Source of the DNA: Acidobacteriota bacterium
GTDB lineage: Bacteria > Acidobacteriota > Terriglobia > Bryobacterales > Bryobacteraceae
DNA: 56,428 bases
Direction: 5' to 3'
Assembly: GCA_016871155.1 (NCBI GenBank)
Contig: VFZO01000012.1
Coordinates: forward strand, 1-56,428
Part shown: one piece after another, positions 24,054 to 34,829 of the stretch
Position numbering within the stretch: the stretch's first letter is position 1
Layout of the letters: every line of letters begins with the position of its first letter
Notes under the pieces: generated by a model
What the model saw: the letters and a program-made list of their open reading frames with translations, nothing else
Databases searched by the model: none
Told to the model about the DNA's origin: nothing
Made by a program: the position numbers and the translations under genes

Positions 24054-24169
24054 CAACAGGCGGCGGGAATTCGGGATCTCCGTCCGCCACCGCCGCCGCT
24101 GGAAATGCCGGCCGCCAACGCGGCGCAGATGACCAGAAACGCGATATAGATGAGATCCGAAAAGTCCAT
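24053..24169 (-). CDS. 38-residue membrane peptide coupled to hpnE
   Basis: A short frame starting at the ATG at 24167-24169. It reads MDFSDLIYIAFLVICAALAA, one clear membrane helix, then a Gly5 run and a basic tail (RRSRIPAAC). The stop shares one base with the hpnE start (TGATG), an arrangement typical of reinitiation. Unknown to me. It might be a membrane anchor or partner for HpnE, or a leader controlling its translation. Confidence 0.55.
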   Translation of the reverse strand: MDFSDLIYIAFLVICAALAAGISSGGGGGRRSRIPAAC

Positions 24170-24226
24170 GATGAAAGTGCTAGCCTCGGGATCCAGTATG
24201 GAACCTGAGATCTAGCCGTGCAACTG

Positions 24227-24583
24227 CTAATGGTCCCAGTACCCTTGTGACCATCCTACAAGGAATCCGAGCAGTCCGCCAACGACCGGGTATGCGGCCA
24301 GGGCAACTAAGCCTCTGACGAATAAGGACCATGCGCTGTTCCGGAACACGGCGATTCCCTGCACCACGAACACCGGTACCATACTGACGGCGAAACCGAA
24401 ACCACCGTGGGTACACCACGGACAATGGGGTCCCACTCGGTGGTGGATATTGCAGTGATCGGCGCCGATTCCCCACAAACCCTGGCAGCCGCACCGGAAA
24501 AGTGTCGCGCAAAAATTGATGGACGTCCCAGCGGTGAACAGGAACACGGCCGCGAAGAGGGCCCAGACTATCGGACGGCGCAA
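24227..24583 (-). CDS. Cys-rich small membrane protein after trpE
   Basis: 118 residues if the TTG at 24583 is used. The N-terminal helix (VWALFAAVFLFTAGTS) is followed by a Cys/His-rich loop (CATLFRCGCQG, HCNIHHRVGPHCPWC) holding six cysteines, then two further hydrophobic segments. The loop has a CPWC motif like a thiol-disulfide or metal site. The start lies 16 bases inside the end of the trpE-trpG fusion. Family unknown; the weak TTG start is the main doubt. Confidence 0.6.
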   Translation of the reverse strand: MRRPIVWALFAAVFLFTAGTSINFCATLFRCGCQGLWGIGADHCNIHHRVGPHCPWCTHGGFGFAVSMVPVFVVQGIAVFRNSAWSLFVRGLVALAAYPVVGGLLGFLVGWSQGYWDH

Positions 24584-26715
24584 CGGACAGCCTTGGATCG
24601 CCCATGCAGGCGAATCATGTTCTCGATGAGCTTCAAGCCGGCGTTCCCTTCAAGCGTTAACAGGGATTCGGGATGGAACTGGACCGCTTCAATGGGCAAC
24701 TCGCGGTGGCGGACGCCCATGATGATCCCGTCCTCGGATTCGGCCGTGATCTCCAATTCCGGCGGCAGTTTCTCGCGAATCGCATACAGGGAGTGGTAGC
24801 GGCCGGCATTGATAGTCTCCGGCAGTCCCGCAAACGCTCCGATTCCGAAATGGCGAACCTTGGACGGCTTCCCATGCATTGGGTAGGGCAACACGCCGAG
24901 CTCACCGCCAAACGCCTCGACGATTCCTTGCAGTCCCAAACAGACTCCGAACAGCGGATAACCGGCACGGGCTGCAAAGCGGGCCAGCGCCGGCACGCCG
25001 AAATCGGCGGGCCGGCCCGGGCCGGGCGAGAGCAGAATCAGGTCCGGATCGATCTTCTGAATCAACGACTCCGGAATTCCGGAACGATAGGTAACGATCT
25101 CCGCGCCCGTCTGGCTTGCGTAGTTGGCCAGCGTCTGGATGAAGCAGTCGTCGTTGTCGACAAGCAGCATCTTCAGTCCAGCGCCAACCGGCGCCGGTGT
25201 TTCGCCGGAAACGGCTTTCCGCTTTCTCGACAGCGCGTGGAAGAAGCCAGTGGCCTTGATGCGGGTCTCCTGCTCCTCCGCCGCCGGGTCGGAATCGTAG
25301 AGCAGAGTTGCGCCCGCCGAATAGGAGGCGATGCCGTCTTTCAAGTGAACGGTTCGAATGGTGATGCCGGTGTTGATATCCCCGTTCAGCGACAATGCCC
25401 CGATCGCGCCTCCGTACCAGCCACGCGCGTCCTTCTCCAAATTCTCGATCATTTGCGATGCGGCCTTCTTCGGCGCACCGATTAGAGTCACGGCCCACAT
25501 ATGGGACAGGAAGGCGTCGATCGCGTCAAACCCCGGTTTCAAGACGCCTTCCACATGATCCACTGTATGGAACAGGCCAACATAGCTTTCAATCAGCCGG
25601 CGGCCGATGATCTTCACCGAACCCGGCACACAGACGCGGGATTTGTCGTTGCGGTCGACATCGGTGCACATCGTCAGTTCGGACTCTTCCTTGGCCGACA
25701 CCAGAAGCTGCTTGATGCTCTCCGCATCCACCATCGGGTCCCCTGTGCGCCGGGCGGTTCCGGAGATCGGGCACGTCTCAACGCGCGGCCCTTCCACGCG
25801 GACAAACATCTCCGGTGATGCGCCGATCAATTGCTCCTCGCCCAGTTGCAGTATGAACTCATAGGGCGAAGGCGACGCCTGCTGAATCGTCTCAAAGAGC
25901 TTGGACGGACTTTGCGAGTACGTCGTGCGGAAGGTCTGCCGCAGAACGACTTCGTAGTAATCGCCCTGCTTCATGCCGGCGCGGCAGCGCTCGACGTTGG
26001 CCATGTACTCTTGCGGCGTATGGTTACTGGTGATCGGCTCCGGCTTGCGTTTTGGCTGCTTGGGAACCTCGGCGCCGGTGCGGTCCAGTCCCAGGGTGGA
26101 GAGGCCTTCGAAATCGAAGTCGTACTGATACCGCTCGATGACTTCCTTCTTGCGGTCCATGTAGTAGATGTCGTCGCAGAAGAACAGGTGCAGGTCTTTA
26201 CGGTCTTCGCGCGGCAACCGGAGCTGAATGGGGTCGAATTGAAAGAGTAGATCGTAGCCGAAGGCCCCTATGAGCGACAGCTTGGAATCGTCGGGGTGCT
26301 GGAACTCCTCCACGAACGCCCGCAGGACCGAAAAGACGGACGGCTGCTTGGAGCGCTCCTCTTCTGGAAACAGCTCCGGCAAGGGTTTTAGAATTCCAGA
26401 AGTGCCGTTGAACTCTTCCCAGAAATCCTTCTTACGCAGAAACGCGCCGAACATCTGGGCCAGCATCTCTCCGCGCATGTTCAATGGGCGGAACTCCACA
26501 CGCCGGCCCCGCGAAATGATCTCCAACGGCGGAGTGATGCCCGCGATATCCCAGCGCGAGTACCGCCCGGGATACTCGTATCCCGAGGAAAGATAAAAGC
26601 CGCGGACGCGATCAAGTTTACGCAACAACGGTTTTAGGCCCCGGCGATACGGAGCCTTGCTGGTAGTGCGGCTGACGGCGATCCCGCTTTTCGTCTCGTA
26701 GCGGAGGATTCGCAT
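24568..26715 (-). CDS. trpE: Anthranilate synthase, fused TrpE-TrpG
   Basis: 715 residues. Residues 1 to about 510 form the chorismate-binding component I (SPSPYEFILQLGEEQLIGASPEMF, PISGTARRTGD, SYVGLFHTVDHVEG, GAPKKAASQMI, GWYGGAIGALS). From about residue 520 there is a class I glutamine amidotransferase (MLLVDNDDCFIQTLANY, LLSPGPGRP, the nucleophile Cys in FGVCLGLQG, and AVQFHPESLLT). The fused order matches the single-chain anthranilate synthases known from Rhizobium and others. It converts chorismate plus glutamine to anthranilate, the first step to tryptophan, or to a phenazine-like product. No other trp genes are in the window, and I saw no leader attenuator. Confidence 0.93.
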   Translation of the reverse strand: MRILRYETKSGIAVSRTTSKAPYRRGLKPLLRKLDRVRGFYLSSGYEYPGRYSRWDIAGITPPLEIISRGRRVEFRPLNMRGEMLAQMFGAFLRKKDFWEEFNGTSGILKPLPELFPEEERSKQPSVFSVLRAFVEEFQHPDDSKLSLIGAFGYDLLFQFDPIQLRLPREDRKDLHLFFCDDIYYMDRKKEVIERYQYDFDFEGLSTLGLDRTGAEVPKQPKRKPEPITSNHTPQEYMANVERCRAGMKQGDYYEVVLRQTFRTTYSQSPSKLFETIQQASPSPYEFILQLGEEQLIGASPEMFVRVEGPRVETCPISGTARRTGDPMVDAESIKQLLVSAKEESELTMCTDVDRNDKSRVCVPGSVKIIGRRLIESYVGLFHTVDHVEGVLKPGFDAIDAFLSHMWAVTLIGAPKKAASQMIENLEKDARGWYGGAIGALSLNGDINTGITIRTVHLKDGIASYSAGATLLYDSDPAAEEQETRIKATGFFHALSRKRKAVSGETPAPVGAGLKMLLVDNDDCFIQTLANYASQTGAEIVTYRSGIPESLIQKIDPDLILLSPGPGRPADFGVPALARFAARAGYPLFGVCLGLQGIVEAFGGELGVLPYPMHGKPSKVRHFGIGAFAGLPETINAGRYHSLYAIREKLPPELEITAESEDGIIMGVRHRELPIEAVQFHPESLLTLEGNAGLKLIENMIRLHGRSKAVRCAVR

Positions 26716-26744
26716 GGTACTGCTTTCAGGTTAGCAGGGCTGGC

Positions 26745-28184
<1,440 letters not shown>

Positions 28185-28214
28185 CAGCGTTACTGTACCA
28201 AATGGTCTGGAGGG

Positions 28215-28550
28215 CTAGAGAGATTCGGAGATGGCGCTAAGGGCGCGAGGAATTTGAGTGTCGAGCCATCGGTCGTAGCGGTGGACGACGGACTCAACCG
28301 GTTCTTGATACGTAAAAACGAAAGTCTCGCGCTTGGCGTCCGAAAGCCGGCGGTCTCCGGCAAACACGAAGAGATCGGCCACCGCGATCCCGTTTAAGGG
28401 GCTTGCCGCGTCGGCGAAGACACAAAGGAGCCGGCGGGTCACACCCAAGTCGACCCGCAGATCCGTTGCCACGTTGTTTCTGTCGAGGGGTCTGTCATAA
28501 CAATCTTGCGCGGGACCCTCCACCAGACCTGCATGCCGGAAAGCATGCAC
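28215..28550 (-). CDS. Possible hypothetical protein or remnant
   Basis: An open frame of 111 codons. Its C-terminal half looks protein-like (GIAVADLFVFAGDRRLSD, QEPVESVVHRYDRWLDTQ), while the first 25 residues (MHAFRHAGLVEGPAQ) look arbitrary. Another open stretch on the same strand in a different frame (28495-28725, opening MGQAPRQADAAVEILNVIE) overlaps it. This may be one gene broken by a frameshift. No family recognised, and the region could simply be noncoding. Confidence 0.35.
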   Translation of the reverse strand: MHAFRHAGLVEGPAQDCYDRPLDRNNVATDLRVDLGVTRRLLCVFADAASPLNGIAVADLFVFAGDRRLSDAKRETFVFTYQEPVESVVHRYDRWLDTQIPRALSAISESL

Positions 28551-28734
28551 CCGTTCGCTCTGGGAGCGTTCGCAATTGTTCTTGCGTCCGCGGCAAGAAG
28601 CACTCCGCCGTATCCACTGCGCTAATCCCTTGAGACGGAATCAAGGTCGTGTCGTTGATCAGCCTGGTTTCGATCACATTCAGGATCTCCACGGCCGCAT
28701 CCGCCTGACGAGGGGCCTGTCCCATCTAGGGACG

Positions 28735-30558
28735 TTACCGCATATTCGCCTTCAAAATCTTCTTCCGCAAGCGAATCGACTGCGGCGTAATCTCCACCAG
28801 CTCGTCGTCCTTAATAAACTCGATCGCCTGCTCCAGGCTCAACACCTTCGGCGGCACTATACGCACGGCTTCATCGGCCGTTGAGGACCGCATGTTCGTC
28901 AATTTCTTTTCCTTGACGATGTTCACGTCCAGATCGTTGCCGCGCGAATGCTCGCCGATGATCTGCCCCTCGTAGACCTCAGTGGCCGGTTGCGTGAAAA
29001 TGATGCCGCGTTCCTGCAGGTTCGAGATGGCGTACGGCGTAGTCTTGCCGGGGCGGTCGGAGATCAGCGAACCCGTCGGGCGGCTCTCGATATCGCCTTG
29101 CCACTCGATATAGTTGTGAAACAGCGAGTGCAAGATCGCGGTGCCGCGCGTCTCGGTCAACAACTCGCCGCGGATGCCGATCAGTCCACGCGACGGAATC
29201 AGGAACTCCAGGCGAACGCGGCCGGAGCCATGATTGACCATCTTGGACATCTTGCCCTTGCGCATTCCGATGCGCTCCATCACAACGCCGACGAAGGACT
29301 CCGGGCAATCCACCGTGAGCTGCTCCTGCGGCTCCATGGTGACGCCGTCCAGCTTCTTCGTGATAATCTCCGGCCGCCCCACGGCAAGCTCATAGCCTTC
29401 GCGGCGCATCATCTCGATCAGAATGGCCAATTGCAGCTCACCGCGGCCCATCACCTTGAAACTGTCGGGGCCGCCGGCTTCCTCCACTCGTATCGATACG
29501 TTGGTGAGGAGTTCCTTGTCCAGGCGGTCGCGAATGTTTCGCGAAGTCACATATTGACCTTCGCGCCCGGCGAACGGCGATGCGTTCACCGTGAAATTCA
29601 TCGCGATGGTCGGTTCGTCGATCTTAATCTTGGGCAGTGGCATCGGCGTCTCCGCCGAGGAAACCGTTTCGCCGATCGTGATGCCTTCCACGCCGGCGAT
29701 CGCCAGCACCGCACCGGGTACGGCCAGCGATTCCTCCACGCGCTTTAGACCCTGGAACGAGTACATCTTCGTAATTCGGGTCTTCTGAATGCTGCCGTCC
29801 AGCTTGCAGATCGAAACATCGTCGCCCAATTTTAACTGGCCGTTAAACACCCGGCCGATCGCCAGCCGCCCCAGATAATCCGAATAGTCGAGGTTGGCCA
29901 CCAGCAGTTGGAGAATCGCGTCCGGTTCGCCTTTCGGCGCTGGAATGGTTTGAATGATGGTCTCGAACAATGGCAGAAGGTTTTCGGACTCCTCCTCCAG
30001 GCTGCGTTTGGCGATGCCAAGTTTCCCGTTGGTGTAGATGACGGGGAAGTCGAGTTGATCCTCGGTCGCATCCAGGTCGATGAAAAGATCGTAGACCTCG
30101 TTGAGCACTTCCTGGACACGCGCGTCCGGGCGGTCGATCTTGTTGACCACGACAATCGGCGTGAGCTTGGCTTCAAGCGACTTGCTCAGCACGTAACGGG
30201 TCTGGGGCAGCGGCCCTTCGCTGGCGTCCACAAGCAGAATGACGCCGTCGATGATCTTCAACGCGCGTTCCACTTCCCCGCCGAAGTCGCTATGACCAGG
30301 CGTATCGACGATGTTGATCTTATAGTCCTTGAACTGGACGCCGGTCGTTTTCGCGAGAATCGTGATGCCGCGCTCCCGTTCCAACTCGTTGGAATCCATG
30401 GCGCGCTCGGTCTGCGCTTCGTTATCCCGGTAGATGCCGCTTTGGCGGAACATGGAGTCGACTAGGGTTGTCTTTCCGTGGTCGACGTGAGCGATGATGG
30501 CAATGTTGCGAATGAAAGAAGAAGGGTTGTTAGACTGCAAACTCTTGCATTTTCTCAC
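28735..30558 (-). CDS. typA: Translational GTPase TypA/BipA
   Basis: About 607 residues. It contains G1 [23 protein letters not shown]3 [14 protein letters not shown] and NKIDRPDAR, then EF-G-like domains. The TypA-specific C-terminus ([34 protein letters not shown]) is complete. TypA acts in ribosome assembly and stress or cold adaptation. The start is uncertain: GTG 30558, TTG 30540 ([12 protein letters not shown], 601 aa) and ATG 30597, which would overlap the divergent der start, are all in frame with no strong ribosome-binding site. The E. coli length of 607 favours 30558. Confidence 0.94.
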   Translation of the reverse strand: MRKCKSLQSNNPSSFIRNIAIIAHVDHGKTTLVDSMFRQSGIYRDNEAQTERAMDSNELERERGITILAKTTGVQFKDYKINIVDTPGHSDFGGEVERALKIIDGVILLVDASEGPLPQTRYVLSKSLEAKLTPIVVVNKIDRPDARVQEVLNEVYDLFIDLDATEDQLDFPVIYTNGKLGIAKRSLEEESENLLPLFETIIQTIPAPKGEPDAILQLLVANLDYSDYLGRLAIGRVFNGQLKLGDDVSICKLDGSIQKTRITKMYSFQGLKRVEESLAVPGAVLAIAGVEGITIGETVSSAETPMPLPKIKIDEPTIAMNFTVNASPFAGREGQYVTSRNIRDRLDKELLTNVSIRVEEAGGPDSFKVMGRGELQLAILIEMMRREGYELAVGRPEIITKKLDGVTMEPQEQLTVDCPESFVGVVMERIGMRKGKMSKMVNHGSGRVRLEFLIPSRGLIGIRGELLTETRGTAILHSLFHNYIEWQGDIESRPTGSLISDRPGKTTPYAISNLQERGIIFTQPATEVYEGQIIGEHSRGNDLDVNIVKEKKLTNMRSSTADEAVRIVPPKVLSLEQAIEFIKDDELVEITPQSIRLRKKILKANMR

Positions 30559-30595
30559 ATCAAGCGCCAGAAGCCCTTTGATATCCTGAAAATTC

Positions 30596-31945
30596 ATGGC
30601 TGCGACTGAAATTCTGCCGTGCGTTGTGATCGTCGGCAGGCCGAATGTGGGGAAATCCACATTGTTCAACGCCATCACCGGATCGCGGCGCTCGATCGTT
30701 GGAGATGAGCCGGGCATAACGCGGGACCGCATTAGCGGAATCGCCGTGCATGCGGGCCGGCGTTTCGAGATCATCGACACGGGGGGCATCATCCCCGACG
30801 ATCGCGAGTGGATCCCGTCGCAAATTCTGAAACAGGCCCGTGTCGCGCTGGAGGGTGCCGCGCAGATCATCTTCCTCATCGATGGAAGAACCGAGATCAC
30901 CTCGGCCGATCGCGAACTCTCGCAAATCCTGCGCCGTTTGAACAAGCCGGTCACGCTGGCGGTCAACAAAATCGACACGCAGAAGAGCGCGGGATTGGTT
31001 CACGAGTTTCACGAGTTGGGTATCGACCATGTGCTCCCCGTCTCAGCCGAGCACAAAGTAGGCCTGTACGAGTTGCTAGACCACGTCACGCAGTCGTTCC
31101 CGATGGAAGATGCCGTGCCTGCGGCCGAACGGCGGCCGGCGATCAAGATCTCCATCGTCGGACGTCCGAATGTTGGGAAATCGACACTGATCAACTCGCT
31201 GGTCGGCGAGGAACGGGCGATCGTTTCGCCGGTCGCGGGAACCACGCGGGACACGGTCGATGAGCAGATTACGCGAGGCGGGATCGACTACATCTTCATG
31301 GACACCGCCGGCATCCGGCGCAAGGGCAAGACGCATGAGATGGCCGAGAAACTCAGTGTCATGATGGCTCGCCGTCACATTCGGATGGCCAATGTGGTGC
31401 TGCTCGTCGTGGACGCCGTCGAGGGGCCTGCTTCGCAGGATGCGACCATCGCCGGCTACGCCCATGAAGGCGGACGCGCGCTCATCGTCGTCGTCAACAA
31501 GTGGGATGCCATGGGCAAGGCCGATAAAAAGGCCTTTGAGGAAAACCTGCGCGACGAGATGAAGTTCCTGGAGTACGCACAGGTGGCCTTCGTCTCGGCG
31601 AAGACCGGCCAAGGCGTCGGCCGGCTGTTCGAGATGATCCGCGAGGCGCACAAGTGGTTCTCCCACCGCGTGGGCACCGGCGAGTTGAACCGGTTCTCGT
31701 CCACGCTGGAGTTGGAGCCGGACACCAAGATCAAATACATCACGCAGGCCTCGATCCGGCCGCCCACCTTCATCGTCTTCCCCGACAAGCGCAATCAACT
31801 GCACTTTTCGGCGGAGCGCCAGTTGGTAAACAAGATCCGCAATGAGTTCGGATTCAAAGGAACGCCTATCATCGTGAAGGCGAAGTTCTCAAAGAATCCG
31901 TTCGAAGGCAAGAAGCCCAAGGAGAAGGAGAAACGGCGGAAGTAG
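30596..31945 (+). CDS. der: GTPase Der (EngA)
   Basis: 449 residues with two tandem GTPase domains, the unique mark of Der. The first has [13 protein letters not shown] with NKID; the second has [23 protein letters not shown] and NKWD. A C-terminal KH-like domain follows, with a Lys-rich tail. Der is needed for 50S subunit assembly. It diverges from typA, with the two 5' ends nearly touching. Confidence 0.96.
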   Translation: MAATEILPCVVIVGRPNVGKSTLFNAITGSRRSIVGDEPGITRDRISGIAVHAGRRFEIIDTGGIIPDDREWIPSQILKQARVALEGAAQIIFLIDGRTEITSADRELSQILRRLNKPVTLAVNKIDTQKSAGLVHEFHELGIDHVLPVSAEHKVGLYELLDHVTQSFPMEDAVPAAERRPAIKISIVGRPNVGKSTLINSLVGEERAIVSPVAGTTRDTVDEQITRGGIDYIFMDTAGIRRKGKTHEMAEKLSVMMARRHIRMANVVLLVVDAVEGPASQDATIAGYAHEGGRALIVVVNKWDAMGKADKKAFEENLRDEMKFLEYAQVAFVSAKTGQGVGRLFEMIREAHKWFSHRVGTGELNRFSSTLELEPDTKIKYITQASIRPPTFIVFPDKRNQLHFSAERQLVNKIRNEFGFKGTPIIVKAKFSKNPFEGKKPKEKEKRRK

Positions 31946-31951
31946 GCGGAC

Positions 31952-32106
31952 TCAGTTCTGCAATCCGCACCACTCCCGCATCGCTTCGAGTTCGCGTTCC
32001 CCGCCGCCGGGTGCGAAGAACTGTCTGCGTCAAGCGACTCCAAGCCGGAGTTGAAAGCCTTGCCGGTCACGCGATCGGCCGTGGCCTCCATTTCCGGTGT
32101 CATCAT
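31952..32106 (-). pseudogene. Possible gene remnant downstream of the permease
   Basis: An ATG at 32106 overlaps the permease stop and opens MTPEMEATADRVTGKAF. The plausible ending FFAPGGGERELEAMREWCG with a stop at 31952 lies in another frame after about 32029. Together they look like a roughly 50-codon gene with a frameshift, or the two ends of a deleted gene. Weak evidence; it could be chance. Confidence 0.2.
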
Positions 32107-33401
32107 CGCGCCGCGGCGTTGGCCTTTTCCACAACCTTCGGCTGCAAGCCTGCCTTCGCCAACACGGTGTAGACCACCAGACCGGCGACGAAGCTCAATA
32201 CTGCGGCGGGCTGATAGGTCGATTGAATGCCGACCGCGAAGCCAACGGCCCACGCACCGTAGCCCGCCCAATTGATCCCTTGCCGGGGGCCGGACCATTC
32301 GCAGCCGCTCAGGAAGTAGTCGGCGACCATCGCGCCGCAGATCGGTCCGAATGACGCGCCGACCAACCCGAACACCGCGACCAGGTTGTTCGCCACGCCC
32401 GTCACCGCGAGCGCGATAGCGACCACCGCTCCAACCATCGTCGAACTCATGCGCGGCACGCCGGGAATCATCGTCGAAAAGCTGTTGCCCGCGATGAACG
32501 CACAGAAGCACGCCGGTGTGATGGAGGCGATAGCGAATAGCCCGAACATTCCAGCGGCCAGTGCACCGCCTTGCGCGCTGATAACGCCCTCATACGTGAA
32601 GCCTGTAATGGCCGGATTCAATGCGCGCGCTCCGGCGACGGAGAGCAACGGCAGTCCGCCGGCAATAAGAATTGCCAGCGTGATGCCCGTGAGCCCGCCC
32701 ATCTTCACATCGTTTGCGTCGCGCGAGTTCATGCCGAAGTCCACGCCCGCCGCGCCTGCGGTGGCAAAAAAGCCGATGACCGTTTGCACGATCGTGAGGA
32801 ATGCGCCAAGCGAATCGTCGCCTGTGGGTTTATGCAACGAGATGCCTCCCTGCGTCTGCGCGAAGACCACCAGAATCATCAACAACGGAATCGCGTTCAG
32901 AAACATCGATGCGCGCGCGACGTACTGGATTCCCTTCACGCCGATGTAGGCCATCACCAAACCCCACGTGATGGCGATTGCGATGTAGGGCATTGAGCCC
33001 GGGCCCGCCGTGGAGCCGGCCGCGTTCAATATGAACTGCGTCGCCGTCGCGGTGCCAACCGCAAACCATCCGAGCTGGAGCAAGCCCATTAGCAATCCGG
33101 GCATCAGATATCCGCCCGCGGTTCCAAACGTGGAGCTGCCCACGACGTACAAAGGCAAGCCCGTCTTCATTCCGAGCATGCCCGGCACGTAATAGAACAG
33201 CGCATAGCTCAACACACCGGCCACGGCGAGCGCCGCGAGGCATACGCCAAGGCTGGCGCGATCGATCGTGTTTTGCGCGAGTGTCTGATAAAAAACGATC
33301 CACAGGAATACGCCCGCGTAGCTCGGCGCGGTGTTCACGAACCAGGGCGCGCGATTCGACTTGGGATTCGCGGCCGTCTTTTCGATGTAGGCAGGAAGCA
33401 T
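32103..33401 (-). CDS. NCS1-type permease (cytosine/purine family)
   Basis: 432 residues with about 12 membrane helices. The layout and local motifs (TLAQNTIDRASLG, GVDFGMNSRDANDVKMGG, ITPACFCAFIAGNSFSTMIPG, SFGPICGAMVADYFL) are those of the CodB/cytosine permease branch of nucleobase:cation symporters. Substrate is not certain: cytosine, allantoin, hydantoin and purines are all known in the family. No nucleobase-degrading gene is adjacent, although a possible broken small gene follows the stop. Confidence 0.85.
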   Translation of the reverse strand: MLPAYIEKTAANPKSNRAPWFVNTAPSYAGVFLWIVFYQTLAQNTIDRASLGVCLAALAVAGVLSYALFYYVPGMLGMKTGLPLYVVGSSTFGTAGGYLMPGLLMGLLQLGWFAVGTATATQFILNAAGSTAGPGSMPYIAIAITWGLVMAYIGVKGIQYVARASMFLNAIPLLMILVVFAQTQGGISLHKPTGDDSLGAFLTIVQTVIGFFATAGAAGVDFGMNSRDANDVKMGGLTGITLAILIAGGLPLLSVAGARALNPAITGFTYEGVISAQGGALAAGMFGLFAIASITPACFCAFIAGNSFSTMIPGVPRMSSTMVGAVVAIALAVTGVANNLVAVFGLVGASFGPICGAMVADYFLSGCEWSGPRQGINWAGYGAWAVGFAVGIQSTYQPAAVLSFVAGLVVYTVLAKAGLQPKVVEKANAAAR

Positions 33402-33469
33402 GGCGAAGAAGTATATCGCGTTCGGCGGCCCGTGAAAATCACCATGCCCGGAAACGGTGCTACAAAATC

Positions 33470-33499
33470 GAATCGGCCCCGGATGCCCGGGGCCGATTC
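33470..33499 (-). terminator. Strong terminator hairpin
   Basis: A perfect 13-bp stem (33470-33482 with 33487-33499), very GC-rich, with a 4-base loop. On the minus strand it is followed by GATTTTG. It lies 42 bases beyond the stop of the histone-like gene and upstream of the permease. Confidence 0.8.
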
Positions 33500-33541
33500 T
33501 TTACTACTGGCTATTCGCTTTCTCCTATCGGAGAGGCGTTG

Positions 33542-33652
33542 TTACTTCTTCTTGGCTGCAGCCTTCTTGGCGGGGGCTTTCTTCGCGGCTTTCTTCGCCG
33601 GAGCCTTCTTCGCCGCCTTCTTGGCTGCTTTCTTTGCGGTAGCGTACTTCAT
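33542..33652 (-). CDS. Histone H1-like Lys/Ala-rich nucleoid protein (36 aa)
   Basis: A 36-residue product starting MKYATAKK, followed by an almost perfect repeat of AKKA and AKKAP units and ending AAAKKK. It holds 16 lysines and no acidic residue. Such tails resemble eukaryotic H1 C-termini and bacterial Hc1/Hc2-type or HctB proteins that bind DNA by charge. A good ribosome-binding site (AGGGAG, 9 bases from the ATG) and a strong terminator at 33470-33499 support a real, well-expressed gene. A role in DNA compaction is inference from composition. Confidence 0.75.
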   Translation of the reverse strand: MKYATAKKAAKKAAKKAPAKKAAKKAPAKKAAAKKK

Positions 33653-33860
33653 TGATTGATTCTCCCTAACAGAATTTCGCGATCCCTTGATGAGATCGCA
33701 GCGTGTCCCATATATAAAATCCTTTCGCGTTCAAGTCAAGAGAAAAATGCAACACACGCACGCGTTGGAACTCTACGTGCAAGGGCTTTTTTGCAAAAAA
33801 ACGAAGATGAGGGAAAATGTTTTTATCATGCGAGTGCATTTTGCGCTAATAAATACGGGC

Positions 33861-34628
33861 ATGCGAACGATGCTCCAATTTTTTGAGCGTTCGCGGGACG
33901 TCCCGCGCACGGACTCCAAATGCGTCGAAAAAAATTTTTTTGCAAAGTGGCGAATCGCACGCGCAAATCGCTTCGCGGCGCTCTCATGCGTTCTCGCGTT
34001 GTCGTTTTTTTTCTCCGCGTGTGGAACGCGAAAGGCGCCCGCGCGCGTTCCGGTTGCGCGCGTTGGCATGACGGAAGAAGGCATCGCGAGTTGGTATGGA
34101 GATCCCTATCACGGACGGCTCGCGGCCAACGGCGAAACGTTCGACATGGATTCCGCATCCGCAGCGCATCCGTCGCTTCCCTTCGAAACCTGGGTGCGTG
34201 TGCGTCATCTTTCGAACAAGAGAGAGACCGACGTTCGAATCACCGATCGCGGTCCGTTCGTGAAGGGACGCATCATCGATCTCTCCCGCGCTGCGGCGAA
34301 GAACATCGATATGATTCGCGACGGTACCGCGAAGGTGCGCGTCACAGTGATCGAACCTCCGCGCGCATATGAGCGGGGTCGCGAGTTCTCCGTGCAGGTG
34401 AGTACGCTGCGGGAAGAGCATCGCGCCGAACAACTCCGGCGTTCGCTCGCTCGCGACTATAAAGAGGTTGCCGTCCGCTACCGCAAGCCGAACGCCGCCG
34501 GCGGCCACCCTGCGGTGTGGCGTGTCCTGGTCGGCAAAGAGAAGTCGATCAAACAAGCCAGGGAAGTTCTCCAGCGGTTACGCGGCCGATTTCCTAACGC
34601 ATTTGTAGTACCGTTGGACGCCCAGTGA
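33861..34628 (+). CDS. rlpA: RlpA-type lytic transglycosylase lipoprotein with SPOR domain
   Basis: About 255 residues. The lipoprotein signal FAALSCVLALSFFFSACG is followed by the double-psi beta-barrel domain (GIASWYGDPYHGRLAANGE, FETWVRVRHL, VRITDRGPFVKGRIIDLS) with the family's catalytic Asp and His region. A C-terminal SPOR domain (EFSVQVSTLREEHRAEQL) binds denuded septal peptidoglycan. The start is unclear: ATG codons at 33828, 33861 and 33870 all leave a 45-60-residue extension before the signal, and none has a clear Shine-Dalgarno. The leader is A/T-rich with long A and T runs and a 16-base palindrome at 33892-33907, unlike the neighbouring genes. Confidence 0.88.
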   Translation: MRTMLQFFERSRDVPRTDSKCVEKNFFAKWRIARANRFAALSCVLALSFFFSACGTRKAPARVPVARVGMTEEGIASWYGDPYHGRLAANGETFDMDSASAAHPSLPFETWVRVRHLSNKRETDVRITDRGPFVKGRIIDLSRAAAKNIDMIRDGTAKVRVTVIEPPRAYERGREFSVQVSTLREEHRAEQLRRSLARDYKEVAVRYRKPNAAGGHPAVWRVLVGKEKSIKQAREVLQRLRGRFPNAFVVPLDAQ

Positions 34629-34829
34629 TCCCCCGCCTGGCGGTAGACGCCAATCTCCGAACGCCACCCACAATGGGGGGGGTTGCCCCACCGCATCGTT
34701 TACATTGTCATACCTCCACGGCGGTCTATAGAAAATTTTCATTGCCATGTAGATTATTGGGTACGCCAACACACTAATTAAGTATGGGCACCTGGTGAGC
34801 CTTCGTCCGGGAAGCCCAAACCCAAGAAA

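Noticed and set aside
31795-32511. Minus-strand 238-codon frame across the permease end
   Set aside because: It is out of frame with the permease and composed of Arg/Gly-rich sequence. Only the short stretch considered at 31952-32106 looked protein-like.
34629-34829. Riboswitch or small RNA between rlpA and the sigma-54 activator
   Set aside because: Only a 5-bp hairpin and a G8 run are seen; no known aptamer motif and no terminator-like T tract.
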